Of a stretch of DNA of 64,000 bases, positions 7,835 to 19,100 are shown in pieces. Each line of letters starts with the position of its first letter. Within the stretch, counting starts at the first letter, position 1. The stretch comes from Flavobacteriales bacterium (lineage in GTDB: Bacteria; Bacteroidota; Bacteroidia; Flavobacteriales_F; PHOS-HE28). Position numbers and translations under genes: made by a program. The notes under the pieces are model-generated. The model had not been told where the DNA came from, searched no databases, and was given only the letters and a program-made list of their open reading frames with translations. The stretch covers positions 186,001-250,000 of the forward strand of contig JADJCS010000005.1 in NCBI GenBank assembly GCA_016703105.1. Reading direction: 5' to 3'.

Positions 7835-8683
7835 ATGGCCGACAGCGATCTTATCTGCGGAGTGCATCCGGTGATCGAAGCCCTCCGCGCGCGGAAGCAT
7901 GTGGAGCGCCTGTTGATCCGCATCGGTGCCGGAGGCGATGGGATCCGCGAGATCCGCGGGCTCGCGCTCGAACAGAACGTTCCCTGGCAACCCGTTCCGC
8001 TCCAAAAGCTGGACCGGCTGACCCGTGCCGAACACCAAGGTGTGATCGCCTACCTGAGCCAGGTGGAGGAGCAGGACCTCGACGAGGTGATCGCGCGAGC
8101 CTACGAACAGCGCCAAGCACCTCTCATCGTAGCCCTGGACAGTGTGACCGATGTGCGCAATATGGGCGCCATCGCCCGCAGCGCGGAATGCTTCGGCGCT
8201 CACGGATTACTGGTGCCGAAAGTGGGCACTGCGCGTTTGGGACCGGACACGGTGAAGAGTAGTGCAGGTGCCCTACTGCGCAAACCCGTGTGCCGCACCA
8301 ATGATCTATTGAAAGCCCTGGAGCGCGCACGCGAACACGGATTGCGCATCATCGCCTGCACGGAAAAAGCGCAGCAGGATGTCTCCGAGGTCGATCTCTC
8401 AGGGCCCTTGGTCGTGGTGATGGGCTCGGAGGACACGGGGATCAACGACCGCGTGCTTCGCATGGCGGATGAATTGGTGCGCATCCCCATGGCCGGCCAG
8501 ATCGGCTCCCTCAATGTGAGCGTGGCGGCGGGCATTGTGCTGCATGCCGTGTTGCGGGCGCGGATGGAAAAAAAAAAAAAAAAAAGAAAAAAGGGGGGAA
8601 GGAGGAGGGCAGGCAAAGGACTCAGTCCCGACCCCGTTTCATTTCCTAGTTCGTCGCGGAAATGTCGACCAAGATCGAGGTAG
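7835..8683 (+). CDS. rlmB: 23S rRNA 2'-O-ribose methyltransferase RlmB (TrmH family)
   Basis: SpoU/TrmH (SPOUT) methyltransferase, predicted to methylate 23S rRNA G2251. The substrate-binding N-domain begins LICGVHPVIEALRA. The three SPOUT motifs are present: NMGAIARSAECFGA, VVMGSEDTGI and IPMAGQIGSLNVSVAAG. The family normally ends soon after the last motif. Here the frame instead enters a run of 18 A's (8568-8585), a G, six A's and six G's, and continues for about 37 basic residues (KKKKKRKKGGRRR...). That tail is probably not native: one base more or less in the homopolymer would change the end, so the true stop is uncertain. Confidence 0.9.
   Translation: MADSDLICGVHPVIEALRARKHVERLLIRIGAGGDGIREIRGLALEQNVPWQPVPLQKLDRLTRAEHQGVIAYLSQVEEQDLDEVIARAYEQRQAPLIVALDSVTDVRNMGAIARSAECFGAHGLLVPKVGTARLGPDTVKSSAGALLRKPVCRTNDLLKALERAREHGLRIIACTEKAQQDVSEVDLSGPLVVVMGSEDTGINDRVLRMADELVRIPMAGQIGSLNVSVAAGIVLHAVLRARMEKKKKKRKKGGRRRAGKGLSPDPVSFPSSSRKCRPRSR
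8568..8596 (+). repeat. Homopolymer stretch A18-G-A6-G6
   Basis: Eighteen A's, one G, six A's and six G's in a genome of about 60% G+C, at the end of rlmB. A second run of eight G's follows at 8746-8753. Such runs are prone to miscalling and slippage and may mark an assembly joint. Confidence 0.85.
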
Positions 8684-9220
8684 CGCGCTGATGGCCTTGA
8701 ATCTGGCTACGGTGTGCCAACCAATGAGGCCGCCGAGGAAGGGAAGGGGGGGGAGGAGGATGCCATCGTTCGCCCAGTAGAAGCCTCGCTGCAGGGGCAA
8801 GTAATAGCCAACGCGACCAGCGATGCGAAGGGGCGCTATTTGATCGAAGGCTTGGATAAAGGAACCTATGCGGTAACAGCCTCCAAGGCAGGTTACAATA
8901 GCTTCATCAAAGGGGATCTTGCCGTGCAAAATGGCTTTAGCACCACTGCCGACCTCTCCCTTGACCCCGTATCCAGCCCAGAAGAGATCAAAGCGGCCAT
9001 GGAGCCAAGACCCAAGATCGATCTGATGAATGTTCCGAAAGCAGAATTGAATAGGGCTGGCCTGCTGCTTGAAAGCTCCGCTCGTAAGAGAGGGGCGGCC
9101 TTCGTGGTGGTATTGGGCGGCATTGCAGCCGGGGCTATTGTCGTCGCCTTGTCCGGTGATGGACAAGGGGATTACGACACGGAATACACCTGGAGGCGCC
9201 ATTGCGGGCGTGCGAGATAG
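8684..9220 (+). pseudogene. Fragment with a carboxypeptidase-regulatory-like domain
   Basis: Open frame after an in-frame TAG at 8681. A GTG at 8714 is the only plausible start. Residues ASLQGQVIANATSDAKGRYL and LDKGTYAVTASKAGY form a recognisable carboxypeptidase-regulatory/transthyretin-like fold as found in Bacteroidota surface proteins. A membrane stretch follows (AAFVVVLGGIAAGAIVVAL), then an improbable basic end (WRRHCGRAR) that suggests a late frameshift. No signal peptide or full-length context is visible, so I read it as the remains of a larger gene, possibly damaged by errors in the nearby homopolymers. It could instead be a small membrane protein. The one line I counted is about 52% G+C, below its neighbours. 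Confidence 0.45.
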
Positions 9221-9396
9221 CCGGAACCATCCTCACCTTCGGGTCGGTCAATACCCAAGGGAGGCCGGGCTTATACTTCAGGCCATTACCCTGGATCCAG
9301 TGGCGCACCGATCGGCCTACTTAGAAATGATAGCCGAAATGGCTGTTCAAGTACGCGCTTCCTCCGGCCGAAGTGAACCGATTGGGACAGAGCTTC

Positions 9397-9546
9397 ATGC
9401 TCATAAATGTCTCCAAGGAAGAGACAGAGATAGACCGAAGGCGCGGGCGCCTGTATCACAGGAGATCAGTGGCCGGAATAGTGCTTATCACGCTCGGCTT
9501 TGCTCTTCAAGCCATACCGGCCATCCGAACGGCTCTCGATGTATGA
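9397..9546 (+). CDS. Possible small membrane protein or C-terminal remnant
   Basis: Forty-nine codons starting MLINVSKEETEID, then an Arg-rich stretch (RRRGRLYHRR) and a good transmembrane helix (SVAGIVLITLGFALQAIPAI). The frame is open back to a TAG at 9331, and the residues before the ATG (LFKYALPPAEVNRLGQSF) also look protein-like, so this may be the end of a longer gene whose 5' part is lost. No family recognised. Confidence 0.35.
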   Translation: MLINVSKEETEIDRRRGRLYHRRSVAGIVLITLGFALQAIPAIRTALDV

Positions 9547-9691
9547 ACCGGCAAATCCGCAGCGTTGTCGCTCTTGTCCACCCGAGTGATCGCTTCACCT
9601 AGGGCCTTTGGGCGCCGTCTTCCATTCTGCTCCCGTCGGGCAATTCCTTCCGCCCGTCGATAACCTTTCCCCTTCCGTCCGGGTACAAAGG

Positions 9692-9729
9692 GCGCTTCCA
9701 CAGGGACTACTCATCCCCGCTGGAAGCGC
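9692..9729. other. Inverted repeat upstream of the adhesin cluster
   Basis: GCGCTTCCA (9692-9700) and TGGAAGCGC (9721-9729), a perfect 9-bp inverted repeat with a 20-base loop, ending 15 bases before the ATG at 9745. It could be an operator or an mRNA hairpin at the start site. Confidence 0.4.
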
Positions 9730-9744
9730 TAGAACGAACGGACC

Positions 9745-10113
9745 ATGGAACGGAATTCTTTCATTAAGTGCCTGTGGATCATAGGGTTGATCCTGATCGC
9801 GCACCTCGGCCTACAGGCCAGCACCCCGCCCTCCCAGCCCGGCCGATCCGCCTTCCGGATCGACGGCCTCACCTCCGCCACCCGCGACGCGCTGGCCCAG
9901 GACCTCGCCCTCGACGGTGGGTTCCGGATCGCCTTCGCCTGTGTGCCCGCTGGAATACTCGTGGTGGAATCCACCTCTGGATCCATGCGCCAGGAAGACA
10001 CGGATCGATTGCTCCCCCTTCTCCAGAACCGCTCTGGGACGAACGATGTGATACCGCTCACGCTGACCGCTACCGAGTGGGAAAGCGAATGCGAAAACGT
10101 CCGCAACCAATGA
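9745..10113 (+). CDS. Small exported protein, first gene of the adhesin cluster
   Basis: Protein of 122 residues with an N-terminal signal or anchor (LWIIGLILIAHLGLQAS), then a compact domain (FRIDGLTSATRDALAQDL, IAFACVPAGILVVES). I do not recognise the family. The fold could be a small ferredoxin-like domain, but that is a guess. Its stop overlaps the start of the giant adhesin gene (ATGA, 10110-10113), so translation is coupled and a role in making or exporting the adhesin is a reasonable inference. Confidence 0.7.
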   Translation: MERNSFIKCLWIIGLILIAHLGLQASTPPSQPGRSAFRIDGLTSATRDALAQDLALDGGFRIAFACVPAGILVVESTSGSMRQEDTDRLLPLLQNRSGTNDVIPLTLTATEWESECENVRNQ

Positions 10114-13100
10114 GCCGCACCATGCCGACCTTCCTGATGCGCCCCGCCCTGGGCGCTTTGGCCGTTCTGGTGCTGACCTCGGCGCACGCCCAGCTCACGG
10201 TCACACCGCAAACGGATCTACAGCAACTCGCGGCCAGCATCACTGGTCCGGGTGTGCAGATCACCAACCCGGTGATCACCTGCCACGCGAGCGGCTATGG
10301 TGAGTTCACCTACAGCGGCAATGACATGGACGTGGACCAGGGGGTGATCCTCACCACGGGACGCCGGACCGACGCACCCGGGCCGAACAACAACGGCGGC
10401 TCGAACTGGTTCGCCCAGAACACCGCCGGGGATCCGCTGCTGAACACCGTGACCGGCCGCACCACCATGGATGCGTGCAAGTTCGAGTTCGACATCATTC
10501 CCGCAGGCGATTCGCTCTCCTTCGATTTCGTGTTCGCGTCAGAGGAATACAACGAATGGGTCGGTAGCCAGTACAACGATGTGTTCGGCTTCTTCATCAG
10601 CGGACCTGGGATCGTGGGCGATCCTGGCGCGGGTGGTGCGAAGAACATCGCATTGGTGCCGAACACATCCACCGCCGTCACGATCAACAACGTGAACAAC
10701 GGCAGCAACAGCGCTTACTACCACGACAACACGGGAGGTGCCGATCTGCAATACGACGGCTTCACCGTGGGATTGAAAGCCAAGAGCGGTGACCGCCTGC
10801 CAGACCTACCACCTGAAGCTGGTGGTGGCCGATGCCAGTGATCGCAAGTTCGACTCCGGTGTGTTCATCGATCGCGTGGAGAGCCCAACGATCACCATGA
10901 CCAGCTACACCGCGAACGGTGGCCCGGACATGATCGAGGGTTGCAACCCCGGTTGGGTCCGTTTCGATCGCGGCGCTCCGCGTCCTACTCCCCTTACGCT
11001 GCAGTACTTCATCCAAGGAGCGGCGACCAATGGAACCGACTATACGGCCATCGCACCGATCGACCCGAACTCGGCGAAATCCATCACCATCCCCGCCAAC
11101 CAGACCTATGCGGACCAGCCGGTCGATCCGCTATCGGATGTGATCAACGAGAACACCGAGGACCTTTTGTTCATCCTCGGAAATCCGAACTGCCCCGCAC
11201 AAAACCTGGACTCGTTGGTGTTCAGCATACTGGACACGTTGATCGCCACCATTTCGCCCGGTGGCACGATCTGCGTTGGTGGATCATGGCCGCTCACGGT
11301 GACCGGTGGTGCGAGCTATGCTTGGAGCCCGACGGCGGGGTTGAGCTGCACCACCTGCCCGAACCCGATCGCCACACCGGCTGTCACCACCACCTATACC
11401 GTGGTGATCACCGATGGTCTCTGCACTCGTACCGCGAACCGCACCGTGCGCGTGAGCACGTTGAGTTTGAGCGCAGCGCTGACCGATCCGCTTTGCAACG
11501 GCGATCTGAACGGGGCCATCAACTTGAGCCATGCTGGCGGTTATCCACCTTACTCCTATGCCTGGACGGGACCGAACGGTTTCACCGCAAGCTCTCAGGA
11601 CATCTCCGGTCTTGCGCCGGGCACATACACCGTCACCGTGACCGATGCCGGTTGCACCCGCAGCCAGAGCTTCACCCTAACCGCACCCACTGTCCTCGGT
11701 GTTTCGCTTTCCCCGACGATCCTCGCCTTCGGCCAGAACTTGAGTTGCTTCGGCGGCAGTGACGGCGCCATCGATGCTACGGTGTCGGGTGGCACTGGTC
11801 CTTATGCAACGACTTGGACCGGACCCAACGGCTATAGCAATACGGTACCCGACATCCTTGGCTTGACCGCGGGCAACTACACATTGAACGTAACGGATGC
11901 GAACGGCTGTGCGGCTTCGGCCAACAGCACGCTGATCGAAGCGACCCAGGTGATCGCTACGATCAACACGAGCGCTCCGGTCGTGTGCTTTGGTGATGGA
12001 CAAGGAGGCGCGACGGTGACGCCGTCCGGTGGTGTGCCTCCCTATGCTTTCAGTTGGAACACGAGCCCGGTGCAGAACGCCGCTACGGCGAGCGCGCTGC
12101 TGCCAGGCACCTGGACCGTGACGGTGACCGATGGCTACAACTGCCCGGCTACGGCCAACGTGACGATCGGTGGTCCGACCGCTGCCTTGAGCACCTCGCT
12201 CGCCGCGCAGACCAACGTGCTCTGCTTCGGCAACACGACGGGAAGCGCAGGTATCTCCATCAGCGGTGGAACCGCACCGTACAGCACGACTTGGAACACT
12301 ACGCCCCTGCAGAACGGCACCACCGCTAGCAATTTGCCTGCAGGCACCTGGGCGGCGACGGTGAACGATGCCAACGGTTGCAGTACCACGCGTAACGTGA
12401 CCATCACCGAACCGACGAGCGGGCTCAGCGTTTCGCTCTTCGCGCAAACCAACGTGGGCTGCTTCGGGCAGAACACGGGCAGCGCGACCGTTACCGCCAC
12501 CGGCGGAACCGGACCCTATACCTATCAATGGAACACCACACCGGTGCAGAACACCGCCACTGCGAGCAACCTGCCCGCCGGGAACTACACCTGCACCGTG
12601 CGCGATGTGAACCTGTGCAGCACGACGGTGAACGTGGCCATCACAGAGCCAGCAAGCGCCATGAGCGCGAACATCAGTGCGAGCACCAACGTGCTCTGCT
12701 ACGGTGCCAACACGGGCAGCGCAACAGTGACCGCTTCCGGCGGAACAGCACCCCTGGCCTATAGCTGGAACACGAGCCCGGTACAAACCACAGCGACCGC
12801 CAACAACCTGCCCGCTGGCAACTACACCGTGACGGTAACGGACGCCAACGGATGCAGCTTGACGCGCAACGTCAGCATCAGCCAACCTGCGGCCGCGTTG
12901 CAAGCGAATTTGCTCAGCACGATCAACGAGACCTGTTTCGCGTCCCTCGCGGGTAGCGCTACGGTCTCGGTGACCGGCGGAAGTGGATCCTACAGCATCT
13001 CCTGGAACACCGTGCCGGTGCAGACCGGCCTCATGGCGACCGGATTGGCCACAGGCAGCTACATCGCCACCATTAATGACAACAACGGTTGCCCGAACAC

Positions 13101-16100
13101 CGCCACGGTGAACGTGACGATCAACGGGCCCGTCGCCGCAATGGCGCTAACCTCTACTTCCACCAACCCGCTTTGCGCGGGCGACAACACGGGTAGCATC
13201 GACATCAACGTGACCGGAGGGGTCGGTGGCTTCGGCTATGCCTGGACAGGTCCGAACGGCTTCACCAGCACCAACCAGGATTTCCCGAGCGGTGGACTCA
13301 TCGCCGGCTCATACCAAGTGACCGTCACCGATGCCAACGGCTGCACCCTCGTCCAGTCCTTCACGTTGTTGGATCCCTCCGCCTTGGCGGTTGTCGGCGG
13401 CGTAACGGATGTGAACTGCCACGGGGAAGCGAACGGTGCGATAGCGATCACCGCGAGCGGAGCCACCGCTCCTTACCTCTACTCATGGACGGGTCCTGGC
13501 GGTTTCACGTCGAGCAGTGAGGATCTCAGTGGGCTGATCGTCGGCACCTACACGTTGTGGTTGCGCGATGCGAACGACTGCGACCTGATCCAAAGCTGGA
13601 CAGTGACGCAGCCTACGCTGCTCAGTGCTTCCATCGCGTCGCAGACCAACATCAGTTGCAACGGGGGCACGGGAAGTGCCACCGTGAGCGTGAGCGGAGG
13701 AACCACCGCGTACTCCCTCAGTTGGAACACGAGCCCTGTACAGACCTCATCCACCGCGACCAATTTGCCTGCTGGCACATGGACGTGCACGGTGACCGAT
13801 GCGCACGGATGCACCACGAGCGCAAGTGTGACCATCACGCAGCCGGGCGCTCCGCTCAGCGCGATCATCGCGAGCAGCACGAACGTCCTCTGCTTCGGCA
13901 ACACGACCGGCGCGGCCACAGTGAGCGTGAACGGAGGAACAAGCCCCTACGGCTACAGTTGGAACTGCAGCCCGGTGCAGAACACGGCGAGCGCGATCAA
14001 CCTGCCGGCCGGGAACTACACCTGCACCATCACCGACGCGAACGGCTGCACCACGACAGCCAGCGTGGCCATTTCGCAACCGAGCGGTGCATTAAGCGCG
14101 AACATCAGCGCCAGCACCAACGTGCTCTGCCATGGCAACAACACGGGCAGTGCGACGGTGAGCGTGAGCGGTGGAACCACTTCGTATTCCTACAGCTGGA
14201 ACAGCACCCCAGTGCAAACCACTGCGACCGCGAGCAATTTGCCCTCCGGTAGCTATACCTGCACGATCACGGATGCGAACGGTTGCTCGACGACGGCCAA
14301 CGTGACCATCGACCAGCCAGGCGCTGCGCTGAACGTTACGGCGAATGTGACCCCAGCGGCCTGTCAAGGCGCGAACAATGGTGCCGTGGACGCCACTGTG
14401 ACCGGTGGCACGGGCATCTATTCCTATGCATGGACCGGTCCGAACGGCTTTACGGCCGGCTCTCAGGATGTGTCCTCGCTTCAAGCAGGTGTCTACCAAT
14501 TGGTTGTGACCGATGCGAACGGTTGCACGCATACCACCACGTGGAACGTGAACCAACCCGGGCTCTTCACCGTGAGCGGCATCACCAGCAGCTATACCGG
14601 CGGTGTGGAAGTGAGTTGTGCCGGTGGAACGAACGGCAGCATCGATATGACGGTGAGCGGTGCGACGCCACCCTACAACTATTCGTGGACAGGTCCCGGT
14701 GGTTATACCAACAGCACGATCGACATCAGCGGGCTCGAAGCCGGCACCTACACGTTCGTGGTGACCGATGACAACGGATGCGCCACCTCTCAAGTGTTCA
14801 CGTTGAACGCGCCGCAACCTTTCGTGCTCGGGTTGACCAGCACGGACATGGGCAACGGTTTTGGCATCACCTGCAACGGCGGTAGCAATGGAAGCATTGA
14901 TGCCACCCTCACGGGCGGTACGGCACCGCTGAGCATCGATTGGACCGGCCCTGGCGGCTTCAGCAGCAACAACGAGGACATCAGTGCGCTCATCGCCGGT
15001 ACCTATGAACTCACGATCTCGGACGTGAACGGGTGCAACGCATCGCAGAGCATCACATTGGTCGAACCATCCGCCATCGCTCTAACTGCCGGTGTTGGCA
15101 GTCAAGTGCTCTGCTTCGGGACCGCAACGGGAACAACTACGGCCAATGCCACGGGCGGTGTGGCACCCATCGCATATAGCTGGAACACCACACCCGCACA
15201 AACATCACCGAACGCCGCTGGATTGAGCGTCGGCACCTGGACGGTGACGGCGACCGACGCCAATGGTTGCACCGCGCAGCAGCACGTTACCATCACGGAA
15301 CCGCTGGCCGCGCTCACCGCGAATGTGAGCGCGCAGACGAACGTGCTCTGCCACGGCAACAACACGGGCAGCGCCACTGCGAACGCGAGCGGCGGCACCA
15401 CGCCGTACCAGTACGCGTGGAACACCTCACCAGCACAGGCTACGGCCACCGCTGGCAACCTCTTCGCAGGCACCTACACCTGCACGATCACCGATGCCAA
15501 TGGATGCAGCACGTCCGTTGACGCGACGATCACCGAACCCGCTGCGGCGCTGAGCGCTTCGATCGCCAGCACCGTAGACGTACTGTGCTTCGGCAACAGC
15601 ACGGGTAGTGCAATGGTGGATGCGATCGGTGGAACGGCGCCCTATCTCTACAATTGGAACAGCACGCCTGTGCAGATCAATGCCACAGCTATCGGTCTTC
15701 CTGGAGGCAACTTCACCTGTACCGTCACGGATGCGAACGGATGTGCTGCGAACGCCTCGGTGCAGATCGCACAACCCGTGGCCGCCTTGAACGCTTCGAT
15801 CAGCGGGCAAACCAATGTGGCCTGCGGCGGGAACACCGGCAGCGCCGCGGTGAACGCCAATGGCGGCGCATTGCCTTACACGTATAGCTGGAACACCACA
15901 CCTGCGCAAGCGAACGCCACCGCGACCAACTTGAGCGCGGGCACTTGGACGTGCACGATCACCGATGCCAACGGTTGCACCACGACCGTGGACGCTACCA
16001 TCACCGCGCCCGCCGGATCGTTGAGCGCATCGCTCAGCGCCAGTACCGATGTGGATTGCTTCGGAAGCGCCACCGGCAGCGCCACTGTTACCGCGAGCTT

Positions 16101-19100
16101 GGGCACCGCACCCTACTCCTACTTCTGGAACAGCTCGCCGGCGCAGAGCAACGCGATGGCGACAGGCTTGGCGGCAAGTACCTACCTGTGCACGATCACC
16201 GACGCCAACGGGTGCACCGCACTCGTGAGCGCCACCATCGCACAGCCCGCGCAAGCGCTCTCGGCAGGTATCGCATCCCAGAGCGGCGTGAGTTGCTTCG
16301 GCGCGCAGGATGGGACCGCCAACGCCGAAGCGTTCGGAGGAACCGCTCCGTACGATTACATCTGGAATTCCTCTCCAGTCCAGAACAGCGCTGTGCTGAG
16401 CGGCGTCGGCCCTGGTACTTACACCGTAACGATCACCGACGATAACGGCTGTGACGCCTCCGCCCAGGCCATCATCAGTTCGCCCCAGGGCGCATTGAAC
16501 GTATCGTTGTTGAACACCACGGATCAGAGCTGTTTCGGCAGCGCGAACGGACAAGCATCCGTGACCTTGACAGGCGGCACCGCCCCCTTCACCTTCACCT
16601 GGAATACGGTACCCCCGCAGACCAGCGCCACAGCCGTGGGGCTCAGTGCCGGTACCTACGTGGTGAACGTGGCCGATGCGAACGGTTGCAACGGACAAAT
16701 GAACGTACCGATCAACGGGCCTAATGCACCTCTGAGCTTGCACCTCAGCGGTGTCAGTGATGTGCTCTGCCATGGAACTTCGACCGGATCGGCATCAGTA
16801 GCGGCCGCCGGTGGTAGTGCACCCTACACCTACACCTGGAACACCAACCCAGTGGTGATCGGTGCCGATCTGCTGAACGCACCCGCTGGCACCTATACCG
16901 CGCAAGTGGTAGATGCCAATGGTTGCACTACGAGCACCAACATCACGATCACGCAGCCGATCGCGCCCCTGCACACCATCGTCGAGAGCTATGCGAACGT
17001 GAGCTGCTTCGGCGGTTCGGACGGCTATGCCACGGTGGATATCAGCGGTGGAAGTGGATCCTATACCGTGCTATGGAACACCGTCCCGCCCCAGTCCGGA
17101 AATACGGCGACGGGACTGAGCGCCGGAATTTGGACCGTGTCGATCATCGACAACAACGGCTGCGGTATTCCGAAGTTCTTGCCGGTTACGATCACCGGCC
17201 CTGCGGCACCGCTCGCCATCAACTCTACCATCAGCACGTTCGGCGGGTTCAATGTGTCCTGCCAGAACAGCGAGGACGGATGGATCGATGTTACGCTCTC
17301 GGGCGGTACGCCGCCTTACAACTACGCATGGACCGATGACTTCGGCCAGGTAACGGGCATCGAGGATGTCTCCGGCCTGGGCGCAGGCAGCTACTACCTG
17401 ACCGTAAGTGATGGCAACGGTTGCACCGTGAGCGCCACCTACACCCTTGCTGCACCCCCTCCGCTACAAGCCAGCGGCGCGATCACCCCGGCTGCGTGCC
17501 AAGGTGCTTCCGATGGTGCTGTGGATGTGACGGTGATGGGAGGTAGCCCGCCGTACGCCTATTCATGGACAGGCCCGAACGGGTACACCAACCAGAGCGA
17601 AGACGTGATCGGACTTGCCGCCGGTACCTATGCGTTGCTCGTGACCGATGCGAACGGATGCATACTACAGCAGTCCTTCGATGTGAACCAACCCGGTCTG
17701 TTCAACGTCACCGCTTCGCTCAGCGACTTCAACGGAAGTGGTGTGAGCTGTTCAGGTAGTACCGATGGTAGCATTGACGTGACCACCACCGGTGGTACCG
17801 CACCATACCTCTTCATCTGGACGGGACCGAACGGTTTCTCATCCATCGCGGAGGACATCAGCGGACTGGCGGCCGGGACCTACTATATGACCATTAAAGA
17901 CGCGAACGGTTGTAGCACGCTCCAGACCTACACGCTGTCGCAACCGATCGTGCTGCACATCATCAACGTCGCGGCCCAGCATGGGAACGGACAGATCAGC
18001 TGCATCGGCGGCAGTGATGGAAGCATCGATGCCACGATCGGTGGAGGCACACCGAATTACACCATCTCGTGGAGCGGTCCCAACGGCTTCAGCGCTACTT
18101 CGGAGGACCTGACGAATTTGAGCGCCGGCACGTATACGATCAGTGTAACCGACTTGAACGGTTGTCTGACCAGTGCGAGCGTTACGCTCAACGAACCACC
18201 CGCGCTGACCAGCGCGGTAACGGTATCCCAGACCAACAGTGGTGACGCGATCTCGTGCAACGGCGGCAGTGACGGCAGCATCGACCTCGACATCCAAGGT
18301 GGTACCGCACCCTACTCCGTGCTCTGGAGCGGGCCGAACGGCTTCACTTCCAACGCGACCGATCCCACTGGACTTGGTGCAGGCACCTATACGGCACTGA
18401 TCACGGATGCGAACGGATGTACCACCAGCATCATCAGCACGCTGACCGAGCCCGCACCGTTGGATCTGACCTCCGCGGTCAGCAGCTTCATCGGAGGCAA
18501 CGCGATCTCGTGCAACGGTGCGAACGACGGAAGCATCGACCTCACCTTGGCCGGAGGCGCTGGCAACCTGCAGTTCCAATGGACGGGCAGCAACGCCTTC
18601 ACCAGCACGAACGAGGATCTGAGCGGCCTTGACGCAGGGTTCTATCAAGTGCTCGTGATGGACCAGAACGGTTGCAGCGCGGGCGCGTTCTTCATGTTGA
18701 ACGAGCCGCAACCCATCGGCTCGACCGCTTCCATCACCACGGCGCTCTGCCAGGGTACAGCCACGGGCGCGGTGGATATGACCGTGACGGGTGGGACCGC
18801 ACCGTATGACATTGCCTGGAGCGGACCGAACGGTTTCAACGGCACGGACGAGGATATCACGAACCTCTTCGCCGGTGTGTACATCGCGACCATCACCGAT
18901 GCGAACGGTTGCGGGTCAATGCAATTCCACGATGTGGACGAACCCGGGATCTTCGTTCTCACAGAACTCATCGGGGTCTATCCTGGTGGCTTCAACTCAA
19001 GTTGCGCCGATGCGGACGATGGTAGCATCGACCTGACCGCCACAGGTGGGACACCTGGTTACACATACGACTGGTACGGACCGAACGGCTTCACCGCCAC

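Larger units (their letters stand above)
9221..9744. other. Gene-poor stretch before the adhesin cluster
   Basis: No complete gene on either strand. It holds the possible small ORF at 9397-9546 and an inverted repeat at 9692-9729. The open frames of 60-180 codons here have no signal peptide, domain or conserved motif and stop abruptly. I see no promoter match for the following cluster. Confidence 0.5.

Noticed and set aside
10780..10795. Programmed frameshift in the adhesin
   Set aside because: There is no slippery heptamer or downstream structure that I can see, and the required shift is two bases. An error or mutation is simpler.
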